Shown one piece after another: positions 28,676 to 40,197 of a stretch of 64,000 nucleotides of DNA. The notes below the pieces were generated by a model, which searched no databases, was not told where the DNA came from, and saw only the letters and a list, made by a program, of their open reading frames with translations. Position 1 is the stretch's first letter, and the number at the start of each line of letters is the position of its first letter. The DNA comes from VAZQ01 sp963725185 (GTDB lineage: Bacteria; Pseudomonadota; Alphaproteobacteria; Rhizobiales; Xanthobacteraceae). Location of the stretch: assembly GCA_963725185.1 (NCBI GenBank), contig CAVRXO010000004.1, positions 186,001 through 250,000 of the forward strand, in the 5' to 3' direction. A program made the translations under genes and the position numbers.

Positions 28676-29794
28676 CTATTTGATCTCGGAATACGTGATC
28701 TTGCCGCTGGGGTCCTTTTTCCAGACATACATCACGTAGTCGAGGCGGGTGATGTCGCCCTTCTTGTCGTAGGAGATGTCGCCGATCACGGTCTTGTACT
28801 TCGCCCCGGAATGCATCTGCGTGGCGACCTTCATCGGATCGAGCGACTTGGCGGCCTCCGCCGCCTGCTTGATGATCTGCACCGCCGCATAGCTGTAGAG
28901 CGTGTAAGCCTCCGGCTCGAAGTTGCTGGCGCGGAACTTGGCCGCCACCGCCTTGGCTTCCGGACGGTTGCGCGGGTCGGGCGGGAACGTCATCAGCGTG
29001 CCTTCCACGCCCGGGCCGCCGACCGAGGCGAACTCGTCGCTGGTGATGCCGTCGCCGCCCATGAGCGGCGCCTTGACGCCCTGGTCGCGCATCTGGCGCA
29101 CGATCAGTCCGCCTTCGGTGAACAGGCCGCCCCAATAGACGAGGTCGGCGCCCGACGCCTTGATCTTGGTGACCAGCGCGGAGAAATCCTTGTCGCCGAT
29201 ATTGATGCCTTCGTAGAGCACCTCTTTCATGCCCTTGCCGTTGATGAACTTCTTGGTCTCGTCGGCGAGGCCCTGGCCGTAGGTGGTCTTGTCGTGGACG
29301 ATGGCGATCTTCTTGCCCTTGAAGTGCGCCGCGATATAGGCGCCCGCGACCGCGCCCTGCTGATCGTCGCGGCCGCAGGTGCGGAAGATGTTCCACATTC
29401 CGCGCTCGGTGATCTGCGGGTTGGTGGCCGAGGGCGTGATCTCCAGGATGCCGTTCTCCTGGTAGACCTCCGAGGACGGCATGGTGACGCCCGAATTGAA
29501 GTGCCCGACCACGAACTTGACGCCGTCGCCGACGAACTTGTTCGCGACCGAGACGCCCTGCTTGGGATCGGAAACGTCGTCACCGTAGCCGAGCGTGATC
29601 TTCTGGCCGAGAATGCCGCCGGCCGCGTTGATGTCGGCGACGGCCTGATCGGCTCCGTTCTTGAGCTGCGCTCCGAACGCGGCATTGGGGCCGGTGATCG
29701 GACCAGCGACGCCCATCTTGATTTGCGCCGCGGCCGAGCCCGCGAACGCAGCAGCAAAACCCAGCGCAAGGCCGAGCGTTGTGATCTTTCTCAT
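28676..29794 (-). CDS. livK: Branched-chain amino acid-type ABC transporter substrate-binding protein, 372 aa
   Basis: Periplasmic receptor that delivers ligand to the LivHM channel. Signal peptide MRKITTLGLALGFAAAFAGSAAA; the mature start AQIKMGVAGPITGPNAAFGAQLKNG is the classic Peripla_BP_6 N-terminus. KFVVGHFNSGVTMPSSEVY and SATNPQITERGMWNIFRTCGRDDQQGA follow the Leu/Ile/Val-binding pattern, the last with the conserved ligand-site loop. ATG at 29794. It is the last gene of the operon and followed by a strong terminator. Real ligands may include aromatic compounds given the neighbourhood. Confidence 0.93.
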   Translation of the reverse strand: MRKITTLGLALGFAAAFAGSAAAQIKMGVAGPITGPNAAFGAQLKNGADQAVADINAAGGILGQKITLGYGDDVSDPKQGVSVANKFVGDGVKFVVGHFNSGVTMPSSEVYQENGILEITPSATNPQITERGMWNIFRTCGRDDQQGAVAGAYIAAHFKGKKIAIVHDKTTYGQGLADETKKFINGKGMKEVLYEGINIGDKDFSALVTKIKASGADLVYWGGLFTEGGLIVRQMRDQGVKAPLMGGDGITSDEFASVGGPGVEGTLMTFPPDPRNRPEAKAVAAKFRASNFEPEAYTLYSYAAVQIIKQAAEAAKSLDPMKVATQMHSGAKYKTVIGDISYDKKGDITRLDYVMYVWKKDPSGKITYSEIK

Positions 29795-29876
29795 CGCGCC
29801 AACTCCCCTCAAAATGCGGCGGCTGCGCCGCCGATCTATCCGTAAGAACCAATTCAAGCCGCCTTCGCGGCAAAAG

Positions 29877-30277
29877 TCACCCACAATCGGCGTGTTCTCC
29901 GCCGGCTTCTCCGCCCCGCCGGCCCCAGCTGAAAGCGCCGGTGCGGACATGGAGCCAGCGGTATTGGGTCGCCATCTGGGCTGCCCGTGCCGCGCGGAAG
30001 CCGAGCAGGCCGAGCCCCAGGCAAACCCCGGTGTCGACCAAATAATAGTGTGGCGACAAGAAGGTAGCATCGAACAGGGCGAAGTGGAGGAAACGTATCG
30101 CGACCCCCAGGATCAGCATGTAGAAGACCACATGCCACCACGGCCGCCAGGTGGCAGCGATGGCGCGGCCCGCGAGCCAAGCTGCACCGCCGCCGAGCAG
30201 GATGGAAGCCAGCAGGAAGACCCCGAGCGAGTCCTCGTAGAAAAAGTCTGCGATCGAGAGCTCCGGCATGGTTCCGA

Positions 30278-30281
<4 letters not shown>
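29877..30281 (-). CDS. Small membrane protein inside the liv operon (DUF6867-like), 134 aa
   Basis: Three or so membrane helices (GVFLLASILLGGGAAWLAG, WHVVFYMLILGVAIRFLHFALF, YYLVDTGVCLGLGLLGFRAA) and the motif QMATQYRWLHV before a Gly/Arg-rich tail. I recognise it as the small integral protein that sits in many rhizobial liv operons and is now called DUF6867; its role is unknown. It overlaps the livF stop by 4 bp and precedes livK, so it is part of the transporter operon and may assist the permease. Confidence 0.75.
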
Positions 30282-31029
<748 letters not shown>

Positions 31030-31033
<4 letters not shown>

Positions 31034-31931
31034 AGCCCGACCTCCGCCTCGACGCGCGCGACCTCTTCGCCCTCGACGCCCAGATAGGCGGCGATTACGC
31101 CGGGGTCGTCGCGCACGTGTTGCGGCGTGCCGTCGGCGATCTTGACGCCGTAATCGAGCACGACGATGTGGTCGGAAATCTTCATCACCACCGACATGTC
31201 GTGCTCGATCAGCAGGATGGCGATGCCGAATTCGGCCCGGATGGCGAGCAAGAGCTCGTTGAGCTCGGCGCTCTCGCGCGGATTGAGGCCGGCGGCGGGC
31301 TCATCGAGGCAGAGCAGCACCGGATCGGTGCACATGGCGCGCGCGACCTCGAGCCGCCGCTGCGCCCCGTAGGGCAGGTCGCCGGCGGGGCTGTCCGCCC
31401 GCTCGGTCAGGCCGATGCGATCGAGCCAGAGCCTGGCCTTCTCGATCGCGGCGCGTTCGGCCGCCCGATAGGACGGCAGGCCGAGCACGCCGAACAGCGT
31501 GAAGCCGGAGGCGAGCATCAGGGCGTTGTGCTGCGCCACCAGGAGGTTCTCCAGCACCGTCATGCCGGAGAACAGGCGGATGTTCTGGAACGTGCGCGCG
31601 ACGCGCGCCTGTTGCGTGACCAGATATTCCGGCATGCGCTCGAGCAGGTAGAGCGCGCCGGCGGGCCGCAACAGGCGCCGGGTGCCGCTTTCGGTCAGCG
31701 CCTCGAGCTCCCGCCACATCGCGGCGTCGCCGTGCAGGAGCGCGATGCGCCCCTCGCTCGCATTGTAGAAGCTGGTGATGCAATTGAACACGGTGGTCTT
31801 GCCGGCGCCGTTGGGTCCGATCAGCGCGGTGATCTCGCCGCGCGCGGCGGCAAAGGAGAGATCCTCGACCGCCACCAGGCCGCCGAAGCGCATGGTCAGA
31901 TGCTCGACGCGCAGCACGATGTCGCGCGCGC

Positions 31932-31935
<4 letters not shown>
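31030..31935 (-). CDS. livG: ABC transporter ATP-binding protein LivG, 301 aa
   Basis: Second ATPase of the importer. Walker A ALIGPNGAGKTTVFNCITSF, the liv-type signature LPYGAQRRLEVARAM, Walker B LLCLDEPAAGLNP and the H-loop ILLIEHDMSVVMKISDHIVVL. The insert between residues about 70 and 120 (ALTESGTRRLLRPAGALYLLERMPEY) is longer than in E. coli LivG and explains the length of about 300. Start MSARDIVLRVEHLTMRF at 31935 overlaps the livM stop by 4 bp. Confidence 0.95.
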
Positions 31936-33299
<1,364 letters not shown>

Positions 33300-33300
33300 G

Positions 33301-34218
33301 TCACACCTTTTCGACGTCGGGGCGCCCGAACAGGCCCTGCGGCAAGAAGATCAAGGTGATGACCAAGATGGAGAACGCCCCCACATCCTTGTAGTCGATG
33401 GAAAAATACGCCGACCACATGGTCTCGATCAGGCCGATCAGCAAGCCGCCGACCACCGCTCCCGGCAGCGAGCCGATGCCGCCCAGCACCGCGGCGGTGA
33501 AGGCCTTCACCCCCGGCACGAAGCCGTCGGAGAAGCTGACCACGCCATAGTACATGAGATACATGGTGCCGGCGACGCCCGCCAAGGCAGCGGCGATCAC
33601 GAAGGTGATGGAGATGGTCTGGTTGACGTCGATGCCGAGCAGCGCCGCCATCTTCTGATCCTGCTCGCAGGCGCGTTGCGCGCGGCCGAGCGCGGTCCGG
33701 CTCACCAGGAACCAGAAGCCGGCGAGCAGCACGGCCGTCACCAGCCAGATGGCGATCTGCCGGTAGGACAGCGTCACGTCATAGCCCTCGCCCGACATCA
33801 GGACGATCACCTTGTTGAACATGGGCGGGATCGACTTGTTGTTGGGACCCTGGGCGACCTGCACGAAGTTCGACAGGAAGATCGACATGCCGATGGCCGA
33901 GATCAGGGGCGCCAGGCGGAACGAGCCGCGCAGCGGCCGATAGGCCACGCGCTCGATGGTCCAGTTCACGATCGAGGTGAACAGCATGGCGACGATCAGC
34001 ACGATCAGGAGCGCGAGCGCGATCGAACTGATGCCGAGCCAGGTGGTCAGGATCAGGAACGTGATCAAGGCCACGAAGGCCGACACCATGAACACGTCGC
34101 CATGGGCGAAGTTCACCATGCCGATGATGCCGTACACCATCGTGTAGCCGATCGCGATCAGGCCGTAGATCGAGCCGAGCGTCAGGCCATTGATGAGCTG
34201 CTGGACGAAGACTTCCAT
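33301..34218 (-). CDS. livH: ABC transporter permease LivH, 305 aa
   Basis: First gene of the liv operon; permease partner of LivM. MEVFVQQLINGLTLGSIYGLIAIGYTMVYG is the classic start, followed by GMVNFAHGDVFMVSAFV, an EAA-like loop RACEQDQKMAALLGIDVNQ, and AAVLGGIGSLPGAVVGGLLIGLIE. Eight predicted membrane helices and normal length. The upstream 260 bp would hold the operon promoter, though I do not see a clear one. Confidence 0.95.
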   Translation of the reverse strand: MEVFVQQLINGLTLGSIYGLIAIGYTMVYGIIGMVNFAHGDVFMVSAFVALITFLILTTWLGISSIALALLIVLIVAMLFTSIVNWTIERVAYRPLRGSFRLAPLISAIGMSIFLSNFVQVAQGPNNKSIPPMFNKVIVLMSGEGYDVTLSYRQIAIWLVTAVLLAGFWFLVSRTALGRAQRACEQDQKMAALLGIDVNQTISITFVIAAALAGVAGTMYLMYYGVVSFSDGFVPGVKAFTAAVLGGIGSLPGAVVGGLLIGLIETMWSAYFSIDYKDVGAFSILVITLIFLPQGLFGRPDVEKV

Positions 34219-34482
34219 TGACCCTCCGCGCCCCCCGGCTGCGGCTAGCGATCCGGCGCCGGCATCGAAGCCCTAAAGCATTTCAAAAACAAGAGGAATC
34301 CACCTTCGCGCGGGAAAAAGCCACAGCCAAGAGCCGGTGCGGTGAGGCGGTGGTGTCCGCGCCGAGGCTGCGGACAAGGGGTTACGACGTTTCCGTATCG
34401 CACCGCCCGAGCCCCCTCATCCCGCCCTTCTCCCCCATGGGGAGAAGGAGTGAAACGCCGTGCGTCCCTCACGAGGTCTGCG
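34219..34482. other. livH-marR gap with a CTCCCCCATGGGGAG hairpin
   Basis: No gene seen. A short palindrome CTTCTCCCCCATGGGGAGAAG at about 34427-34447 belongs to the REP-like family also present near 27540. It sits downstream of marR and upstream of the liv operon, both on the minus strand. Confidence 0.5.
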
Positions 34483-34941
34483 TCAGTGCGTCAGGTTCTC
34501 GTGCATCCTGCGCAGCACGCGCTTGAGGGTGGCCAGATCGCGCTTCGAGAGCTTTTGTGTCGCTGCATTCTGCAGGCCCGCGGCAACCGGGATGAGCCTC
34601 CCCAGCACACCCGTGCCTTTGCGGGTGAGCGCGACCGCAACCTCGCGGCTGTTGGTTCTCGATCGGCTGCGCTTGACCAGTCCGGCGCGCGCCAGCCGGG
34701 TGACCAGGCGCGACAAAGTCGACGCATCGATGCTGGTCATCTCGGCGAGATCGGTCTGGCGCAGGCCGCCGCTCCTTGAGCGCGGCGTGTTCGACAGCAC
34801 CGCCAGCACGCGCCAGGAGGCGATGCTCAGGCGCGCACCTGCCAGCGCGTCGGCGGAGAACCGCGCCACCAGCGCCGAGCCGACGCGGTTGATGAGATGG
34901 GGCAGGTGCTCTGAAAGATCGAGACGGGTATAACGGGACAA
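34483..34941 (-). CDS. MarR-family transcriptional regulator, 152 aa
   Basis: Winged-helix dimer: the dimer helix LPHLINRVGSALVARF, the recognition region LRQTDLAEMTSIDASTLSRLVTRLARAGLVKRSRS with the wing TNSREVAVALTRKG, and a C-terminal dimer helix. TTG start at 34941. It lies divergently from the flavin hydroxylase gene with a 176-bp gap carrying TTGCA/TGCAA half-sites, the arrangement of an autoregulated phenolic-ligand MarR repressor; the ligand is inferred, not seen. Confidence 0.88.
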   Translation of the reverse strand: MSRYTRLDLSEHLPHLINRVGSALVARFSADALAGARLSIASWRVLAVLSNTPRSRSGGLRQTDLAEMTSIDASTLSRLVTRLARAGLVKRSRSRTNSREVAVALTRKGTGVLGRLIPVAAGLQNAATQKLSKRDLATLKRVLRRMHENLTH

Positions 34942-35047
34942 GAAGGAAGCGCTCCAGCCGCTAAGGAAACCTTGTAGGGGTCGCCCGCCGGACTGTCAAA
35001 GCACCGCCACGATCCCGGGATTATGACTGCGCGTCATCCGGGCGCGA

Positions 35048-35077
35048 CAATTGCGTTTACATCAATTGCATTTGCAA
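35048..35077. promoter_or_regulatory. Candidate MarR operator between marR and the hydroxylase gene
   Basis: CAATTGC occurs twice in direct orientation 15 bp apart (35048 and 35063), and the second copy runs into the palindrome TTGCA-TT-TGCAA (35066-35077). The site is AT-rich within an otherwise GC-rich gap, about 40 bp before the hydroxylase start. Confidence 0.5.
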
Positions 35078-35117
35078 CTATCAGTCCCCTGCAGGGCGCA
35101 GCATGAGGAGCCGGTCA

Positions 35118-36671
35118 ATGAGCCGCATGAAATCCGAGGATGCGATCGCCGGCAAGGCGCGGCCGTTCACCGGCGCGGAATATCTCGAGAGCCTGCGCGA
35201 CGGGCGCGAGATCTATATCTACGGCGAGCGCGTTGCCGACGTCCCCACGCATCCGGCCTTCCGCAATGCCGCGCGCTCGATCGCCCGCCTCTATGACGCG
35301 CTGCATGACCAGGGCACCAAGGACGTGCTCACCGCGCCGACCGACACCGGCTCCGGCGGCTATACCCACAAATATTTCCGCGTCGCCCGCTCGCGCGAGG
35401 AGGTGATCGGCCAGCGCGACGCCATCGCGGCCTGGGCGCGCATGAGCTACGGCTGGATGGGGCGCTCGCCCGACTACAAGGCCTCGCTGATGAACACGCT
35501 CGGGGCCAATCACGAGTTCTATGGGAAGTTCGCCGACAACGCCAAGGCTTGGTACCGCCGCGCGCAGGAACACGTTCTGTTCATGAATCACGCCATCGTC
35601 AATCCGCCGGTCGATCGCGCCCGCGCCGCCGATCAGGTGAAGGACGTCTTCATCACCATCCAGAAGGAGACCGACGCCGGCATCTACGTGTCGGGCGCCA
35701 AGGTGGTGGCCACCTCCTCGGCGCTGACCCACTACAACTTCCTCGGCCAGAACGCCGCCATGCCGATCAACGATTCCGACCTGGCGGTGATGTTCATCGC
35801 GCCCATGAACGCGCCTGGCGTCAAGCTGTTCTGCCGCGCTTCCTACGAGATGACGGCGAGCGTGATGGGCACCCCGTTCGATTATCCGCTGTCGTCGCGC
35901 TTCGACGAGAACGACGCCATCTTCGTGTTCGACAACGTGCTCATCCCCTGGGAGGACGTGCTGCTGCACCGGGACCTGGAGAAGCTGAAGGTGTTCTATC
36001 CGCAATCGGGATTCCTGCAGGGCTATCAGTTCCAGGGCTGCACGCGGCTGGCGGTGAAATTCGATTTCATGGTCGGCCTCATCACCAAGGCGCTGCGGGT
36101 CGCCGGCTCCGACGACTTCCGCGGCAACCAGGCGCTGCTCGGCGAGGTGATCGCCTGGCGCAACCTGTTCTGGGGCCTGAGCGACGCCATGGCGTACAAT
36201 CCGATGCCCTGGGTCGGCGACGCGGTGCTGCCCAACGCCCAATCGGGCACCAGCTACCGGGTGTTTGCCGGCGACGCCTATGGCCGCATGAAGGAGATCG
36301 TGGAGAAGATCGTCGCCTCCTCGCTGATCTACCTGCCGTCCTCGGCGCGCGACTTCCGCAACCCGGCGATCGATCCGTATCTCGCCAAATATGTCCGCGG
36401 CTCGCACGGCATCGGCTACAAGGAGCGCATCAAGGTGATGAAGCTCCTGTGGGACGCGATCGGCACCGAGTTCGGCGGCCGCCACGAGCTCTACGAGATG
36501 AACTATGCCGGCAACCACGAGGACATCCGTATCCAGGCGCTGTGGAACGCCAGGGGCTCGGGCTCGCTCGACCGCATGATCGCGCTCGCCGACCAGTGCC
36601 TCTCCGAATACGACGAGAACGGCTGGCGCGGCACTTGGATCGATCCCGCCGACGTCGCCTACCGATTTTGA
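35118..36671 (+). CDS. HpaB/PvcC-type FADH2-dependent aromatic hydroxylase, 517 aa
   Basis: Two-component flavin monooxygenase oxygenase subunit, family of 4-hydroxyphenylacetate 3-hydroxylase. The N-terminal block FTGAEYLESLRDGREIYIYGERV, the Tyr/His-rich region RMSYGWMGRSPDYKAS, and FDNVLIPWEDVLLHRD (substrate/FAD pocket) followed by HGIGYKERIKVMKLLWDAIG are typical. ATG 35118 has GAGGAG eight bases upstream; ATG 35103 lacks one. Length fits (about 520). The reductase partner is not in the window. With MarR and a liv transporter next door it may start breakdown of a phenolic compound. Confidence 0.9.
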   Translation: MSRMKSEDAIAGKARPFTGAEYLESLRDGREIYIYGERVADVPTHPAFRNAARSIARLYDALHDQGTKDVLTAPTDTGSGGYTHKYFRVARSREEVIGQRDAIAAWARMSYGWMGRSPDYKASLMNTLGANHEFYGKFADNAKAWYRRAQEHVLFMNHAIVNPPVDRARAADQVKDVFITIQKETDAGIYVSGAKVVATSSALTHYNFLGQNAAMPINDSDLAVMFIAPMNAPGVKLFCRASYEMTASVMGTPFDYPLSSRFDENDAIFVFDNVLIPWEDVLLHRDLEKLKVFYPQSGFLQGYQFQGCTRLAVKFDFMVGLITKALRVAGSDDFRGNQALLGEVIAWRNLFWGLSDAMAYNPMPWVGDAVLPNAQSGTSYRVFAGDAYGRMKEIVEKIVASSLIYLPSSARDFRNPAIDPYLAKYVRGSHGIGYKERIKVMKLLWDAIGTEFGGRHELYEMNYAGNHEDIRIQALWNARGSGSLDRMIALADQCLSEYDENGWRGTWIDPADVAYRF

Positions 36672-36810
36672 GCCGTCGGGTCGACCGGCAAGCAATCCTA
36701 GTCCTGCGCGCGGGTATTAGACCTGCGCGGCCAAGGGCGGTAAGAATTAAGGCTCAATTGCAAGGCCGAACACCGCTGCTCCCGGTCGGCCGCAATAAGA
36801 GGCGTTCCCG

Positions 36811-37017
36811 GTGTTCAAGCTGATCACGCTTCTGCTCGCTGCGATCCCGGTCATCCTGTTTCTGAGAGCCTTTTTTCCCGGACAATCGAAGGCGATGAAG
36901 CAGGCTGTTGCCGATCTCAAGAAACAGATCGACTATCTGGTTTGGCTGATCCTGCTCGCCATTGCCTGCGCGATTTTGTACTCGGTGGGAAAACTGATCT
37001 ATTTCCTGTGGAGCTGA
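36811..37017 (+). CDS. Small two-helix membrane protein, 68 aa
   Basis: GTG start at 36811 after AAGAGG. Helix 1 (ITLLLAAIPVILFLRAFF) and helix 2 (YLVWLILLAIACAILYSVGKLIYFLW) flank a short basic/amphipathic segment KAMKQAVADLKKQI, so the protein is a helical hairpin in the inner membrane. No family known to me. Its only neighbours are the hydroxylase upstream and a palindromic repeat downstream. Confidence 0.6.
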   Translation: MFKLITLLLAAIPVILFLRAFFPGQSKAMKQAVADLKKQIDYLVWLILLAIACAILYSVGKLIYFLWS

Positions 37018-37041
37018 CGTTATTGGATCATTCCACCAATC

Positions 37042-37207
37042 TGTAGGGTGGGCAAAGGCGGCCGAGGCGCTGCCGTCTTGGCACGACGCGCATTCCGCCG
37101 TGCCCACGCGGAGGTGTTGCCCGCTCCCTCGACGTTACGCGTGGGCACGGCGGCAAGCGCGCCGTGAAATAGATCCAAGCTCAGGGGCCGCCTTTGCCCA
37201 CCCTACA
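37042..37207. repeat. 166-bp inverted-repeat element (GTAGGGTGGGCAAAGGCGGC family)
   Basis: The ends are a 21-bp inverted repeat: TGTAGGGTGGGCAAAGGCGG at 37042 and its complement at 37187-37207. Inside is a second inverted pair, CCGTGCCCACGCG / CGCGTGGGCACGGCGG. No open frame of note. REP/MITE-like, unrelated in sequence to the 92-bp palindrome apart from the shared GTAGGG tip. Confidence 0.8.
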
Positions 37208-37392
37208 GATCTTCGATGTGATCGGAATTGGGAAACGACAATGCGGGGAGCGGCATGCGGCCCTTCAGCCCCGAGAGAGCCTGTGCTACAAAGGTTGTGC
37301 ACCGCCAATCCGTCATCCGCGTAACACGCGTTTTGAGCCGCACTCAAGAATGGCCACACGATCGCGGCCATGAACGATCAGGGAGGGCGCCG

Positions 37393-38245
37393 ATGGATTC
37401 GATCAGACGCACCATACTGGCGACCGGCGCCGCCGCGACGGCATTGGCAGCGGCGTCGCGCGTGTTTGCCCAGCCGGCGGGGCAGGGAGGAGCTGCTGCG
37501 TCTTTCTACGAGCAGGGCGCCGTTCGCATCCGCTACGAGGAGGTAGGTTCCGGCTTCCCGCTGCTGATCATTGCCGGCGGCGGATTGGAATTCGACGATC
37601 TCGGCTCTCGCCCGCGGGCCTTTCGATCCGATCGTGGAGTTCAAGGACGAGTACCGCTGCATCGCGGCGGACCTGCGCAACGCCACCGGCGGCCAGTCCT
37701 CCGGCCCGCTCGAGATCGAGCGGCCGTGGGATTCCTACACCGACGATCATCTCGGCCTGATGGATCACCTGGGCATCGACAAATTCATGGTGATGGGCTT
37801 CTGCATCGGCGGTCCCTTCGTCTGGAACCTGTTGCGGCGGGCGCCAGATCGCGTGGTCGCGGCCGTGCTGGCGCAGCCCAGCGGATCGCGTCCGGAGGCG
37901 CGCGATCTTTTCTATGAAGGCAATATGAAGAACTGGGGTCCGGCACTGGTCGCGCGCCGGCCCGAGATCACGATGGAGATGGTCGACAAGTTCCTGACCC
38001 GGATGTACCGCACCAACCCTGATTTCGTCTTCACCGTGACGCGCGATTTCGTGCGCAATTGCCAGACGCCGGTGCTGATCCTGCCCGACGATATCCCGGC
38101 GCATCCGTATGCGGTCGCCATGGAAGCCGCCATGCTCGCGCCGAAGGCGGAAGTGAGCATGTTCCCGTGGAAGGAGCCCAAGGAGCGGATTCCGCTGGCG
38201 GTGCGCCAGATCCGCTCGTTCCTGCGGGCGCATCGGCCGGCTTAG
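37393..38245 (+). CDS. Exported alpha/beta hydrolase (one +1 frameshift)
   Basis: Start at 37393 after GGGAGGG. A twin-arginine-like leader (MDSIRRTILATGAAATALAAASRVFAQP) suggests export. RYEEVGSGFPLLIIAGGG is the oxyanion strand, and MGFCIGGPFVWNLL is the nucleophile elbow where the catalytic residue of the G-x-S-x-G motif is Cys (G-F-C-I-G), as in dienelactone-hydrolase-like enzymes. A C-terminal His is not securely assigned. The frame shifts near 37588 (GGATTGGAATTCG carries an extra G), losing LNSTISALARG. Corrected length about 283 aa. Confidence 0.82.
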
Positions 38246-38401
38246 ACGGCGGCGTCCCGATGCTGCGCGTTTGGTCCGGCGGACCCGCCGATCACGCGCC
38301 GATCACGATGCGCCGATGCGCCGTAGCCTTCATAAAACGACTGCTCTATGTTTCGCCGCGGCCGCTCCTGCTGCGGCCGCCAAGTACAGGGAGAGAACAA
38401 T

Positions 38402-39046
38402 ATGATACGGTCAAGCCTTGCCGCCGCCGCTGCCGCGACGCTGCTCATCGCCTCGCTCGGATCCCCGTCCGTTGCCGACGTCATCTCCGATTGGAGCACG
38501 GCGGTGGTGCCGCCGCCGCCGGAGCTCAAGGAGGTCACGGTCGAGCCCGCGACCACGGCGCTTCTGTTCCTCGACATGATGAAGGCCGGCTGCAACGCGC
38601 GGCCGCGCTGCGTGGCCGCGGTGCCCAGCCTGAAGCGGCTGCATGATGCAGCGCGCGCCCACAACATGGTGGTCTGGTACAGCTTGGTCGGCGCCGGCGG
38701 CAAGGCGACGCCCGACGACATCGTGGATCCCGCGATCAAGCCGCGCGACGGCGAATGGTATCGCCAGCAAGGGACGGACAAGTTCATGGGCTCCACGCTC
38801 CAGCCCATCCTCAAGGAAGCCGGCATCAAGACCTTGATCATCTGCGGCAACTCGTTCCAGGGCGCCACCGTCGGCACCGCGCAGGAAGCGGCGCAGCGCG
38901 GCTACAAGATCATCGTTCCGGTCGACTGCTCGGCGGGCGAGGACGAGTATCACGAGCAATACGCGGCCTACCATCTGGCCAAGGGCAGCTGGGTAGGAGT
39001 GACCAGCAACGTCACGCTGACGCGCAGCACGATGATGAAATACTAA
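38402..39046 (+). CDS. Exported isochorismatase-fold protein lacking the usual Cys, 214 aa
   Basis: Signal peptide MIRSSLAAAAAATLLIASLGSPSVA. The rest follows the cysteine-hydrolase (isochorismatase-like) fold: ALLFLDMMKAGC with the first Asp, a GTDKFMGSTL segment with the candidate Lys, and GIKTLIICGNSFQGATVGTAQEAAQRGYKIIVPVDC where family members have T-[DE]-x-C-V-x-x-T-A. At the catalytic Cys position this protein appears to have Ala (N-S-F-Q-G-A), so activity is doubtful. GGGAGAGAAC precedes the ATG. It follows the hydrolase on the same strand after 156 bp. Confidence 0.75.
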   Translation: MIRSSLAAAAAATLLIASLGSPSVADVISDWSTAVVPPPPELKEVTVEPATTALLFLDMMKAGCNARPRCVAAVPSLKRLHDAARAHNMVVWYSLVGAGGKATPDDIVDPAIKPRDGEWYRQQGTDKFMGSTLQPILKEAGIKTLIICGNSFQGATVGTAQEAAQRGYKIIVPVDCSAGEDEYHEQYAAYHLAKGSWVGVTSNVTLTRSTMMKY

Positions 39047-39196
39047 ATCGCGCGTATCGCACGGCCGCACTTCGCGCCTTGCGGGAGACATCGACTCGCT
39101 CGAGCCGCATGCCGGTCGATTTGATTCGGCCAGCGGCGAGGAACGCCGTCACCCGCGGGCATGGCCCGCGGGTTCCATCAGTTTCGCATTAAGCGC

Positions 39197-40090
39197 TCAG
39201 CGCAGCGGCATTGGCGGTCGTAATGGCTGTTCCAGCGGTGCCGGCGGAAGCGGCACCCCTGATGACTGAGCGGTGGGTTGCGGTGGCGCGGGCGGGAGCG
39301 CCGCCGCTGACGATTGAGGAGCGGGTTGCGGCGGGAGGGCGGGCCTGCGCGCCGTGGCGGCGGCGGGTGGCGGAAGCGCCGATATCCTGCGCCGGATGTC
39401 CTGCCCGGCCCGCTGCAGGCCGGCGATCTCCCGAGCCATCTGCTCCTGCCCGGCGGCGAGCTGCTCGACACTTTGCCGCACAGCGGCGAGATCGTGGGTC
39501 ATCGTCTCGAGCTGCTGCAACAACTCGGGAGAAGGGGCGGTGGGCGCAGTCGACGCGGCCGCTTCCGGTGCTTTCGACGCATCGGCATCGGCTTGCGCAG
39601 ACAGTGCCTGCGGCGCGGACGCCTGAACGGCAGGTGGGCTCGGTTGCTCCGCAGCGATCTCGCGGCCGGACGGCGGGTTCATCGCCGGCGGCGACGACAA
39701 CAACCAGCTGAGCTGCGGGGCCGAGTTCGCGATCATCTGCTCGGCGGTGCCGCCGTAGGACTGCCAGGCCAAGGTGGCCGCGGCGCCAACGCACGCCACC
39801 ATTAGAAAGCGGGCGAGCCTGTGCGAGGTTCGCCTCTTGGGCGAGGGCCGGTCGATCGGCGAGGGGTCATTGTTCAACTCAAGTGGGCGAAGCGTGGCGT
39901 CGAGCGACGGCTCGCTCACGCGCGGGCCGGCGGAAAAGTCGTGCCCCGCCGTGGGACGACGCCGATCCGACGCAACATGCGCGAGTTTGGACAGAGCGTC
40001 TTCGGCGTCCGTCCAATCCTTCGGTGCCAGCAAGACGACATCACCGTCGTCGTGCGGATGGGCTTGCGCTAAGCTCAGCTTGGAGTCCAT
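39197..40090 (-). CDS. Membrane-anchored Pro-rich coiled-coil protein, 297 aa
   Basis: Residues 1-90 are cytoplasmic and charged; about 92-110 (ARFLMVACVGAAATLAWQSYG) is a single membrane segment; then come an Ala/Pro/Ser-rich stretch, a coiled coil (LLQQLETMTHDLAAVRQSVEQL...REIAGLQRAGQDIRRRI) and a Pro-rich tail (PPAPPQPTAQSSGVPLPPAP). A type II topology with a periplasmic coiled coil is likely. Similar proteins of unknown role are common in Bradyrhizobium, as far as I recall. Stop at 39197. Confidence 0.65.
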   Translation of the reverse strand: MDSKLSLAQAHPHDDGDVVLLAPKDWTDAEDALSKLAHVASDRRRPTAGHDFSAGPRVSEPSLDATLRPLELNNDPSPIDRPSPKRRTSHRLARFLMVACVGAAATLAWQSYGGTAEQMIANSAPQLSWLLSSPPAMNPPSGREIAAEQPSPPAVQASAPQALSAQADADASKAPEAAASTAPTAPSPELLQQLETMTHDLAAVRQSVEQLAAGQEQMAREIAGLQRAGQDIRRRISALPPPAAATARRPALPPQPAPQSSAAALPPAPPQPTAQSSGVPLPPAPLEQPLRPPMPLR

Positions 40091-40197
40091 GGGCGACCTG
40101 TATTATCGCACCCCCCAACCCGCCCGACGCTGCACACAGGCCACTGTGGTGTGACCAAAGCAAGGCGAGGCGTGCTTTCATTTTGTCCCGGCCTTGT

